From Methylococcaceae bacterium UBA662 (GTDB taxonomy: Bacteria > Pseudomonadota > Gammaproteobacteria > Methylococcales > Methylomonadaceae), in NCBI GenBank assembly GCA_002299425.1, contig DBNW01000052.1, positions 1 through 16,345 of the forward strand: a stretch of DNA of 16,345 bases, read 5' to 3'. Below, piece by piece: positions 1-6,600 of this stretch. The notes under the pieces are model-generated. The model was given only the letters and a program-made list of their open reading frames with translations. It had not been told where the DNA came from and did not search any database. Every line of letters starts with the position of its first letter. Positions within the stretch are counted from its first letter, which is position 1. The position numbers and the translations under genes are program-made.

Positions 1-23
1 GTCGTAGCTTCGATTATTGAGTA
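1..23 (+). repeat. Direct terminal repeat, left copy (tuf 3' end)
   Basis: These 23 bases are identical to 16323-16345, the very last bases of the window. Both are the 3' end of a tuf gene. The simplest reading is that two near-identical tuf genes flank the region. Because the match falls exactly on both window ends, it may also mark an overlap in an assembly graph. Confidence 0.9.
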
Positions 24-24
24 A
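1..24 (+). CDS. tuf: Elongation factor Tu, 3' end only (first tuf copy)
   Basis: Only the last seven codons and the stop are present, reading V-V-A-S-I-I-E-stop in frame 1. They match the C-terminal codons of the near-complete tuf at the other end of the window, base for base over the 23 bases that can be compared. EF-Tu carries aminoacyl-tRNA to the ribosomal A site. Gammaproteobacteria usually have two near-identical tuf genes, one upstream of tRNA-Trp/secE/nusG and one after fusA; this position fits the first. The 5' part lies outside the window. The call depends on the match to the second copy and on gene order, since seven residues alone would not identify it. Confidence 0.85.
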   Translation, partial: VVASIIE

Positions 25-84
25 GTTGTTTTTGTAAAATGTGCATCAAATGCGTCAACGTCCCTTGCGATTTTTTTCTGAATT

Positions 85-160
85 AGGTCAGTAGTTCAAT
101 TGGTAGAGCAGCGGTCTCCAAAACCGCAAGTTGGGGGTTCGAGTCCCTCCTGGCCTGCCA
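85..160 (+). tRNA. tRNA-Trp (anticodon CCA)
   Basis: The 76-base cloverleaf is complete. The acceptor stem is 85-91 paired with 150-156, and GCCA at 157-160 includes an encoded CCA end. The D arm lies in 94-110. The anticodon stem is 111-115 paired with 123-127, with loop 116-122 and anticodon CCA at 118-120, which reads UGG. The T arm has GTTCGAGTC in its loop region. The first base is A, as in E. coli tRNA-Trp. A tRNA-Trp between tuf and secE is the usual arrangement in Pseudomonas-like and beta-proteobacterial genomes, and it is probably transcribed with tuf and/or secE-nusG and cut out by RNases P and E. No convincing promoter of its own was found in 25-84. Confidence 0.97.
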
Positions 161-205
161 TTCAGAGTAGTCGTCAAAAAATCACTCATGAAATCATTAA
201 ATTTA

Positions 206-580
206 ATGGACAATCAAGAAGAAGCAAAATTATCGGTTTTTGATGTCGTCAAGCTGTTTTTTTCTGGTGCTTTTTTAATTGCCGGTCTATTTGCTTTTTA
301 CTTCTTCTCTGATTTCCCCTTGTTGTATAGGGTTTTGGGGTTAGTGGTAGTTTTGGTTGTTATTTTATTGTTGTTTTTTAATACCCGGCTGGGTAGATCT
401 TTGTGGGCTTTTTTCAAAGAGTCCAAGCAAGAAGTTAGAAAAATTGTCTGGCCAACACGAGATGAGACGGTTAAGACGACGTTGCTGGTGTTCGCCATGG
501 TGTTTGTGGTGGGAATTTTTCTATGGTTGTTAGATATGCTGTTGTTTTGGGGCGTGCGGATTTTAACTGGGCAAGGGTAA
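206..580 (+). CDS. secE: Preprotein translocase subunit SecE
   Basis: SecE is the essential inner-membrane subunit that clamps the SecY channel of the Sec translocon. The 124-residue product has three hydrophobic segments (about 14-34, 39-58 and 93-115), the three-helix form typical of gamma- and beta-proteobacteria (E. coli 127 residues). Between helices 2 and 3 lies the conserved amphipathic segment with the family signature around 76-88 (E-V-R-K-I-V-W-P-T-R-D-E-T). The start is uncertain. ATG 206 gives a length and a short polar N-terminus like relatives; ATG 188 would add six residues; neither has a clear Shine-Dalgarno sequence. A TTG at 131 is in frame but lies inside tRNA-Trp and is rejected. 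nusG follows after four bases, so the pair is surely cotranscribed. Confidence 0.93.
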   Translation: MDNQEEAKLSVFDVVKLFFSGAFLIAGLFAFYFFSDFPLLYRVLGLVVVLVVILLLFFNTRLGRSLWAFFKESKQEVRKIVWPTRDETVKTTLLVFAMVFVVGIFLWLLDMLLFWGVRILTGQG

Positions 581-584
581 GGTT

Positions 585-1118
585 ATGGCACTTCGTTGGT
601 ATGTTGTCCATGCTTACTCAAATTTTGAAAATAAAGTCAAGCAAGCATTGGAAGAGCGGATAAAGCGCGAGGGTTTGAGCCAGTATTTTGGAAAAATACT
701 GGTTCCGACTGAAGAAGTGCTGGAAATGAAGATGGGGCAGCAAAGGAAGTCTGACAGAAAGTTTTTCCCCGGTTATGTTTTGGTTCAGATGGAGTTGACT
801 GATGAAACCTGGCATTTAGTAAAAGAAGTCCCTAAAGTTTTAGGATTTATTGGCGGTACCTCGGATCGTCCGGCCCCTATATCCGAAAAAGAAGCCCTGT
901 CTATCCTGAACAGGGTGGAGGAAGGTGTCAACAAACCTAGGCCAAAAATATTATTTGAGGCAGGTGAAGTTTTGAGGGTTACAGACGGGCCCTTCAAGGA
1001 TTTCAACGGCGTGGTTGAAGAAGTTAATTACGAAAAAAATAAGTTGAAAATTTCGGTTTTGATATTTGGCCGCTCCACCTCGGTAGAACTTGGCTTTTCA
1101 CAAGTAGAAAAAGCCTAA
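585..1118 (+). CDS. nusG: Transcription termination/antitermination protein NusG
   Basis: NusG binds the RNA polymerase clamp across the RpoB/RpoC cleft, suppresses pausing, and links polymerase to Rho or to ribosomal protein S10. The 177-residue product is close to E. coli NusG (181). The N-terminal NGN domain spans about 1-115, opening with R-W-Y-V-V-H and holding F-F-P-G-Y-V at 60-65. The KOW domain spans about 125-175, with the core G-P-F-K-D-F-N-G at 135-142. An AAGGGTAAGG stretch just before ATG 585 is a strong ribosome-binding site and overlaps the end of secE, four bases upstream, so the two are probably translationally coupled. An intrinsic terminator follows 27 bases after the stop, closing the secE-nusG unit as in E. 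coli. Confidence 0.98.
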   Translation: MALRWYVVHAYSNFENKVKQALEERIKREGLSQYFGKILVPTEEVLEMKMGQQRKSDRKFFPGYVLVQMELTDETWHLVKEVPKVLGFIGGTSDRPAPISEKEALSILNRVEEGVNKPRPKILFEAGEVLRVTDGPFKDFNGVVEEVNYEKNKLKISVLIFGRSTSVELGFSQVEKA

Positions 1119-1144
1119 GTGAAAAATAAGTCGGTCACTATGAC

Positions 1145-1180
1145 ATCCCTGTCTTCGAGTTAGACAGGGATTTTGTTTCT
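1145..1180 (+). terminator. Intrinsic terminator after nusG
   Basis: A perfect 10-bp stem (1145-1154 with 1162-1171, ATCCCTGTCT/AGACAGGGAT) with a 7-base loop is followed at once by a U-rich run, TTTTGTTTCT. This is a textbook Rho-independent terminator for secE-nusG. It ends about 40 bases before the rplK start codon, so it may also act as an attenuator of read-through into the L11 operon. Confidence 0.88.
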
Positions 1181-1182
1181 TT

Positions 1183-1207
1183 GGGGAGCAGAAATGCGCT
1201 AACACCC
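1183..1207 (+). promoter_or_regulatory. Possible ribosomal protein L1 operator in the rplK leader
   Basis: The leader can fold into a short upper stem GCA/TGC (1188-1190 with 1195-1197) capped by GAAA, and a lower GGG/CCC stem (1183-1185 or 1184-1186 with 1205-1207). These are separated by a strongly asymmetric internal loop with the long strand GCTAACA on the 3' side. In E. coli, L1 represses the L11-L1 operon by binding an mRNA structure just before rplK that mimics its 23S rRNA site. The position and asymmetric-loop shape fit that role. The assignment is inferred from structure and location, not from an alignment. Confidence 0.5.
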
Positions 1208-1221
1208 GCAATGGAGGAAAA

Positions 1222-1653
1222 ATGGCAAAAAAAATTTCCGCTTACATAAAACTGCAAGTAAAAGCAGGTGAGGCTAACCCGAGTCCACCCATCGGTCCGG
1301 CTTTAGGTCAGCGTGGTGTGAACATTATGGAGTTTTGTAAGGCATTTAATGCAAAAACTCAAGATGTTGAAAAAGGCCTGCCTTTGCCTGTGGTTATAAC
1401 AGTGTACAGCGACCGCAGTTTTACGTTTATAACAAAAACTCCGCCGGCTTCCGTCTTACTTAAGAAAGCAGTGGGCATAAAAAGCGGCAGCAGCAACCCG
1501 AATACAAAAAAAGTAGGCACTATCACTCGCGAGCAATTAGAAGACATTGCCAAAATCAAAATGGAAGATTTGAATGCTGCCGATTTGGAAGCAGCGGTAA
1601 AAACAATTGCGGGCAGTGCCCGCAGCATAGGATTGACTGTGGAGGGCCTGTAA
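1222..1653 (+). CDS. rplK: 50S ribosomal protein L11
   Basis: L11 binds the 1070-region GTPase centre of 23S rRNA at the base of the L7/L12 stalk, contacts EF-G and EF-Tu, and is needed for the RelA stringent response. The 143-residue product is nearly identical in length to E. coli L11 (142). The N-terminal domain carries the proline-rich switch helix (S-P-P-I-G-P-A-L-G-Q about 21-30). The C-terminal rRNA-binding domain has the T-P-P-A-S segment near 74-78 and the closing G-S-A-R-S-I-G-L motif. GGAGG a few bases before ATG 1222 is a strong ribosome-binding site. rplA begins directly after the stop codon, so the two are one translational unit, probably controlled together by L1. Confidence 0.98.
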   Translation: MAKKISAYIKLQVKAGEANPSPPIGPALGQRGVNIMEFCKAFNAKTQDVEKGLPLPVVITVYSDRSFTFITKTPPASVLLKKAVGIKSGSSNPNTKKVGTITREQLEDIAKIKMEDLNAADLEAAVKTIAGSARSIGLTVEGL

Positions 1654-2349
1654 GTGGCAAAGCTATCAAAAAAAGCCAAGTTAATCAGAGAAAAAGTCAG
1701 CAGAGCCAAGCAATACCATTTGTCTGAGGCGGTTAAGTTATTGAAGGAGTTTGGTACTGCGACATTTAATGAAGCTGTGGATGTCAGTGTCAATTTAGGT
1801 GTTGACCCGCGCAAATCAGACCAAAACGTGCGCGGAGCTACAGTGTTGCCGCACGGTACCGGAAAAGTAGTGAGGGTAGCTGTCTTTGCCCAAGGGGCGA
1901 ATGCCAGTGCCGCAAAAGAAGCGGGTGCTGATATTGTTGGCATGGAGGATCTGGCCGACTTAGTGAAGCAGGGTCAGATGAATTTTGATGTGGTGATCGC
2001 ATCGCCGGATGCCATGCGCGTAGTTGGCCAGCTTGGCCAGATTTTAGGGCCAAGAGGGCTAATGCCGAATCCCAAAGTGGGTACGGTGACAGCGGATGTG
2101 GTGACGGCCATAAAAAACGCTAAATCGGGCCAAGTTAGGTACCGTACAGATAAGTCTGGCATTATTCATTGCACGCTAGGCAAACTAAACTTTGAGGAAT
2201 CAGCAATCCAAGGAAATCTTGAAGCCTTGGTTGCCGATTTAAAAAAGGCCAAACCAGCCACATCCAAAGGTATTTACATAAAAAAAATAACCTTGTCCTC
2301 CACTATGGGGCCAGGTTTGTGGTTGGATGTTAGCAGTTTTTCGGTTTAG
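1654..2349 (+). CDS. rplA: 50S ribosomal protein L1
   Basis: L1 forms the mobile stalk next to the E site and helps release deacylated tRNA; it is also the usual translational repressor of rplK-rplA. The product is 231 residues (E. coli 234). It contains the L1 signature region in the second domain, with I-L-G-P-R-G-L-M-P-N-P-K-V-G-T-V around 130-145, and D-K-S-G-I-I-H nearer the C-terminus. The start is GTG at 1654, immediately after the rplK stop with no spacer. A GGAGGG inside the last rplK codons serves as its ribosome-binding site, so translation is tightly coupled. A 196-base regulatory leader separates it from rplJ. Confidence 0.98.
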   Translation: MAKLSKKAKLIREKVSRAKQYHLSEAVKLLKEFGTATFNEAVDVSVNLGVDPRKSDQNVRGATVLPHGTGKVVRVAVFAQGANASAAKEAGADIVGMEDLADLVKQGQMNFDVVIASPDAMRVVGQLGQILGPRGLMPNPKVGTVTADVVTAIKNAKSGQVRYRTDKSGIIHCTLGKLNFEESAIQGNLEALVADLKKAKPATSKGIYIKKITLSSTMGPGLWLDVSSFSV

Positions 2350-2378
2350 AGCTTCAGCTGCAAGACAAGCTTTGGGTT

Positions 2379-2525
2379 GCCGTTTTTAGCGGTGACCGTC
2401 AAAGACCGCAGGTGTCCTAGGGCTTAATTTCCTGCGTAGACGGTTTTCCAGACCCTTTAACTAGGTAGAGGAACCGTAAGGTGCGCCCGTTAGGGTGTGT
2501 TTCATTCTTGCTGGCGAAAGCCAGG
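2379..2525 (+). promoter_or_regulatory. L10 leader (autoregulatory mRNA element of rplJ-rplL)
   Basis: The gap between rplA and rplJ holds an RNA structure typical of the L10 leader family. An outer stem pairs ACCGTC (2395-2400) with GACGGT (2439-2444). An inner stem pairs CGCAGG (2407-2412) with CCTGCG (2431-2436). Between them is an asymmetric AAAGAC/TA internal loop of kink-turn character. The sequence closely resembles the E. coli rplJ leader (CCGCAGG ... CTTAAT ... CCTGCGTAGACGGT). The L10-L7/L12 complex binds this region and represses rplJ and rplL translation. Just before the start codon a separate 5-bp stem with GAAA loop (2511-2524) could affect access to the ribosome-binding site. 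No clear promoter was found here. Confidence 0.87.
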
Positions 2526-2545
2526 AATAAATTGGAGATAACACT

Positions 2546-3073
2546 GTGGCACTAAATTTAGATGGCAAAAAAGCCGTCGTAGAAGAAGTTGCTGCAATTG
2601 CTGCTAAGGCTCATTCGGCGGTCGCTGCTGAATACCGAGGCATGACAGTTACCGAGCTGACCGCGTTACGCAAAACGGCAAGGGAAACTGGCGTGTACCT
2701 AAGGGTGGTAAAAAACTCATTGGCTAAGCGTGCCATCGCTGGGACCGCATTTGAATGCATGCAAGCAGGTCTAGTAGGCCCGTTGTTGTTGGCATTTGCA
2801 ATGGAAGATCCTGGTTGTGCGGCTCGCCTGATCGGTAATTTTGCCAAAAACCACGATAAATTAATTCCTAAAGTGGTGGCGATTGGCGGCCAGGTTTATG
2901 GACCAGCCGAGTTAGGCCGTCTTGCCAGCCTGCCTACCCGCGATCAGGCTATTAGCCTGGTAATGGCTGTCATGAAAGCACCCATTGAAAAATTTGTCCG
3001 TACTTTGGCAGAGCCGCACGCAAAACTGGTGCGGACGGTGGCAGCAATTAAAGAACAGAAAGAAGCGGCGTAA
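2546..3073 (+). CDS. rplJ: 50S ribosomal protein L10
   Basis: L10 anchors L7/L12 dimers to the ribosome as the stalk base, and with them represses its own mRNA. The start is GTG 2546 with GGAG upstream, giving M-A-L-N-L-D like E. coli M-A-L-N-L-Q. The globular rRNA-binding domain covers about 1-130, with Y-R-G-M-T-V near 30-35 and the K-N-S-L segment near 56-59. The C-terminal helix that binds L7/L12 begins around 135. At 175 residues it is ten longer than E. coli L10 (165). The extra residues lie in this helix and form a repeated K-x-V-R-T-x-A unit (149-155 and 160-166), which suggests one more L7/L12 binding site. rplL follows after 39 bases. Confidence 0.98.
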   Translation: MALNLDGKKAVVEEVAAIAAKAHSAVAAEYRGMTVTELTALRKTARETGVYLRVVKNSLAKRAIAGTAFECMQAGLVGPLLLAFAMEDPGCAARLIGNFAKNHDKLIPKVVAIGGQVYGPAELGRLASLPTRDQAISLVMAVMKAPIEKFVRTLAEPHAKLVRTVAAIKEQKEAA

Positions 3074-3112
3074 GCTTTTTACAGTTAAAACCTACTTGAT
3101 TAAAGGAAAAAA

Positions 3113-3487
3113 ATGGCGATTTCAAAAGAAGACATATTAGAAACGATTGCTAATATGACCGTGATGGATGTTGTTGAATTGATTTCAGCGATGGAAGAAA
3201 AATTTGGCGTATCTGCGGCAGCGGTCGCAGTAGCGGCAGCCCCCGCCGCCGCTGCTGCTGCCCCGGTTGAGGAACAAACCGAATTCAACGTTGTGCTAAC
3301 CAGCTTTGGTGAAAACAAAGTTTCTGTTATTAAAGCAGTACGCAGCATCACTGGCTTGGGTTTGAAGGAGGCAAAAGATGCGGTTGAAGGCGTTCCTACC
3401 GTGTTGAAAGAAGGTATTCCTAAAGCAGAAGCCGAGAGCATAAAAAAGCAATTGACCGACGCAGGGGCTACGGCCGATATCAAATAA
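3113..3487 (+). CDS. rplL: 50S ribosomal protein L7/L12
   Basis: L7/L12 forms the flexible multi-copy stalk that recruits translation factors and stimulates their GTPase activity. The product has 124 residues (E. coli 121). It has an N-terminal dimerisation domain with M-E-E-K-F-G-V near 27-33, an alanine-rich hinge about 34-52, and a C-terminal factor-binding domain with the conserved helix G-L-G-L-K-E-A-K-D-A-V-E-G-V-P. The alanine run is a normal hinge, not a repeat expansion. AAAGG before ATG 3113 provides the ribosome-binding site. Stalk stoichiometry requires more L7/L12 than L10, and the rplJ leader and strong site here are consistent with that. A hairpin-rich gap separates it from rpoB. 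Confidence 0.98.
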   Translation: MAISKEDILETIANMTVMDVVELISAMEEKFGVSAAAVAVAAAPAAAAAAPVEEQTEFNVVLTSFGENKVSVIKAVRSITGLGLKEAKDAVEGVPTVLKEGIPKAEAESIKKQLTDAGATADIK

Positions 3488-3506
3488 TTCCCTGCCATTG
3501 TCCTCT

Positions 3507-3581
3507 GGGCTTTAAGCCCGATACCTACGGCTGGTGACAAACGTCACCGGCCTATTACTGTTTATAACGCCTGAACAGTAA
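3507..3581 (+). promoter_or_regulatory. Tandem hairpins between rplL and rpoB (attenuator/processing region)
   Basis: Three consecutive hairpins lie in the 126-base gap. The first is GGGCT/AAGCCC-like (3507-3511 with 3515-3519). The second is a strong 10-bp stem with one G-U pair (3529-3538 with 3543-3552, loop AAAC). The third is an 8-bp stem TTACTGTT/AACAGTAA (3555-3562 with 3574-3581). None is followed by a real U-run, so they are not simple terminators. In E. coli this gap holds a partial attenuator and an RNase III cleavage site that set the ratio of ribosomal protein to polymerase mRNA. A similar role is inferred here. Confidence 0.6.
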
Positions 3582-3613
3582 CGCCACTCACGACCGAAAA
3601 GCTTGGAAACGAT

Positions 3614-6600
3614 ATGTCCTACTCTTTTACCGAAAAAAAGCGCATTCGAAACAACTTTGGCAAAAGTACAGAAGTGCTGGAAGTGCCGTATCTATTGGCC
3701 ACCCAAATTAATTCTTATGCCAACTTTTTACAACTAGGCATTGCTGCCGATAAAAGGGCGGATATTGGGCTGCATGCGGCATTTTCCAGCGTGTTTCCCA
3801 TTGAGAGTCATTCTGGGTATGCGGTGCTTGAATATGTGAAATACCGTTTAGGAGAGCCTGTTTTTGATGTCCGGGAATGCCAGCAGCGGGGGGCTACTTT
3901 TGCCGCACCTTTGAGGGTTTTGGTGCGCTTGGTAATTTATGACAAGGAAGCGCCCGCCACTACTAAATTGGTTAAAGATATTCGCGAGCAAGAAGTTTAT
4001 ATGGGCGAGTTGCCCTTGATGACAGAAAATGGCACGTTTGTTATCAACGGTACGGAGCGGGTCATTGTCTCTCAGTTACACCGCTCTCCGGGCGTGTTTT
4101 TTGACCATGACAAAGGCAAGACCCATTCTTCTGGAAAACTGCTTTTCAATGCCAGGGTTATTCCTTACCGGGGGTCTTGGCTGGACTTTGAATTCGATCA
4201 TAAAGATTGTGTTTATGTCAGGATAGACAGGCGGAGAAAAATCCCTGCGACAATTTTGTTGCGATCTTTAGGTTTTGATAATGAAGCAATGATAGCCCTG
4301 TTCTATGAAACCAACACCTTCATTCTGAAGGCTGAAAAGTGGTTTCTGCAAATGGTCCCTGACCGTCTGCGTGGTGAAGTTGCAGCATTTGATATCAAGC
4401 ACGGCGGCACTGTTCTGGTTGAAGAGGGGCGTCGTATCACGGCTAAGCATGTGCGCGATATGGTCAAAGTGGGCTTGACCGAAATTGAAGTGCCGAAAAA
4501 TTATTTAAACGGCAAAATACTGAGCCACAACTTGGTAGACCGGACCACAGGTGAGCTGTTTGCCAAAGTCAACGATGAAGTGACAGAGTCCGTTATAGAC
4601 CGCTGTGCTGGAGCAGGGATAACTCAAATTGATACCCTTTATGTAAACGATCTTGATCGCGGGCCTTATATTTCCAACGCTATGCGCATGGATGTAACCG
4701 CCAACCAAATGGAAGCCCTGGTTGAAATTTACCGCATGATGCGCCCTGGCGAACCGCCTACCAAAGAGTCCGCTGAAAACTTGTTCCAAAACTTGTTTTT
4801 TACTGAGGAACGCTACGATTTGTCGGTTGTTGGTAGGATGAAGTTTAACCGGAGGCTGGGTCGCGAGCAGGTAACGGGCACAGGTACTTTGACGAAACAA
4901 GACATCATCGACGTGTTGAAAGAACTGATTAATATCAGGAACGGCAACGGCAATGTCGATGACATTGATCATTTGGGCAACAGGCGGGTGCGATCTGTCG
5001 GTGAAATGGTAGAAAACCAATTTCGTGTGGGTTTAGTAAGGGTAGAGCGCGCCGTTAAAGAACGCCTCACCTTGGCCGACTCGGAGGGTTTGATGCCACA
5101 AGAAATTATCAATGCCAAGCCGGTTTCTGCTGCCGTGAAAGAGTTTTTTGGTTCCAGCCAATTGTCCCAGTTCATGGATCAAAATAACCCGTTGTCACAA
5201 GTTACCCACAAACGCCGTGTTTCGGCCTTAGGGCCGGGTGGTTTGGCGCGCGAGCGTGCAGGGTTTGAGGTCCGGGACGTGCATGCCACGCATTACGGCA
5301 GGGTGTGTCCAATTGAAACGCCTGAGGGACCGAACATTGGTTTGATCAATTCGTTGTCTGTTTACGCTAGAACCAACAGTTACGGTTTTTTAGAGACGCC
5401 GTACCGGAAAGTTATCGACGGTTTCGTGACCGACAAAGTTGATTATCTTTCGGCCATTGAAGAGGGTGAGTACGTTATTGCTCAAGCCAGCGTGCCGGTG
5501 GATGAACAGGGCCGCTTGGTGGAGGGCTTGGTATCGTGCCGGCATAAAGACGAGTTTACCTTGGCGATGTCCGAAACCGTGCAATACATGGACGTATCGT
5601 CAAAACAAATTGTTTCAGTTGCCGCCTCGATCATTCCATTCCTGGAACATGATGATGCCAATCGGGCGTTGATGGGTTCCAACATGCAGCGTCAGGCGGT
5701 GCCTATCTTGCGGGCTGAAAAACCCTTGGTAGGAACGGGTATGGAGCGGACGGTCGCAAAAGACTCAGGGGTAGCTGTGGTGGCCCGCCGGGGCGGGCGC
5801 ATTGAGATGGTCGATGCCGCTAGGATCGTCGTGCGTGTCAATGATTCCGAAACCGAGACGGGTGTGCCGGGCGTCGATATTTATAACCTGACCAAATATA
5901 CCCGCTCCAACCAGAACACCTGCATTAACCAAAAACCCCTAGTGAAACCGGGCGATAGCGTCAACAAAGGCGATATTCTAGCGGATGGGCCGTCAACTGA
6001 CATGGGCGAGTTGGCCCTAGGCCAAAACATGTTGGTCGCCTTCATGCCTTGGAATGGGTACAACTTTGAGGATTCCATCTTGGTTTCCGAACGCGTGGTC
6101 AGAGAAGACCGCTTTACCACCATCCACATCGAAGAAAAAACCTGCGTCGCCCGGGATACCAAGCACAGTCCAGAAGAAATTACTGCCGACATCCCCAATG
6201 TCAGCGAGGAAGCACTGTCCAAGCTCGATGAATCAGGGATTGTCTATGTGGGTGCCGAAGTCAAAGGTGGGGATATTTTGGTGGGTAAAGTGACCCCAAA
6301 AGGGGAAACCCAGTTGACCCCTGAAGAAAAATTGTTGCGCGCTATCTTCGGTGAAAAAGCAGCGGATGTGAAAGACACGTCATTAAGGGTTCCCAGCAGT
6401 ATTGAAGGGACGGTAATTGATGTGCAGATTTTTACCCGAGACGGGGTGAAAAAAGACAAGCGGGCTTTGGACATAGAGCAAGAGGAAATCAGGCGTTACC
6501 GGAAAGATTTAGACGATCAGTTGAAAATCCTAGAAGGTGATATTTATGACCGGGTAGCACGGCTATTGATAGGGAAAAAAGCGTATTCCGCGCCCGGGCA

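Noticed and set aside
25..84. Possible promoter (TAAAAT at 35-40) or terminator (T7 at 71-77) between tuf and tRNA-Trp
   Set aside because: No acceptable -35 lies at the right distance, and no stable stem directly precedes the T-run, only a 4-bp GCAT/ATGC stem ending 18 bases earlier. Evidence is too weak for a feature.
131..205. In-frame TTG start that would lengthen SecE by 25 residues
   Set aside because: The start lies inside the tRNA-Trp gene, has no ribosome-binding site, and adds residues not seen in SecE relatives.
1359..1943. 194-residue open frame on the minus strand across rplK/rplA
   Set aside because: It is antisense to two clear ribosomal protein genes, shows no recognisable domain, and has no ribosome-binding site; it is a shadow of codon usage on the + strand.
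2290..2355. Possible promoter for rplJ at the end of rplA
   Set aside because: TTGGAT and TTGTCC were found, but no -10 element resembling TATAAT lies 16-18 bases downstream of either.
3212..3268. Low-complexity alanine-codon run in rplL
   Set aside because: This is the normal flexible hinge of L7/L12 and not a repeat expansion or CRISPR-like array.
5150..5250. Possible rifampicin resistance changes in rpoB
   Set aside because: Key residues equivalent to D516, H526 and S531 are wild-type; the differences seen (Q and V in place of E and I) look like ordinary species variation.
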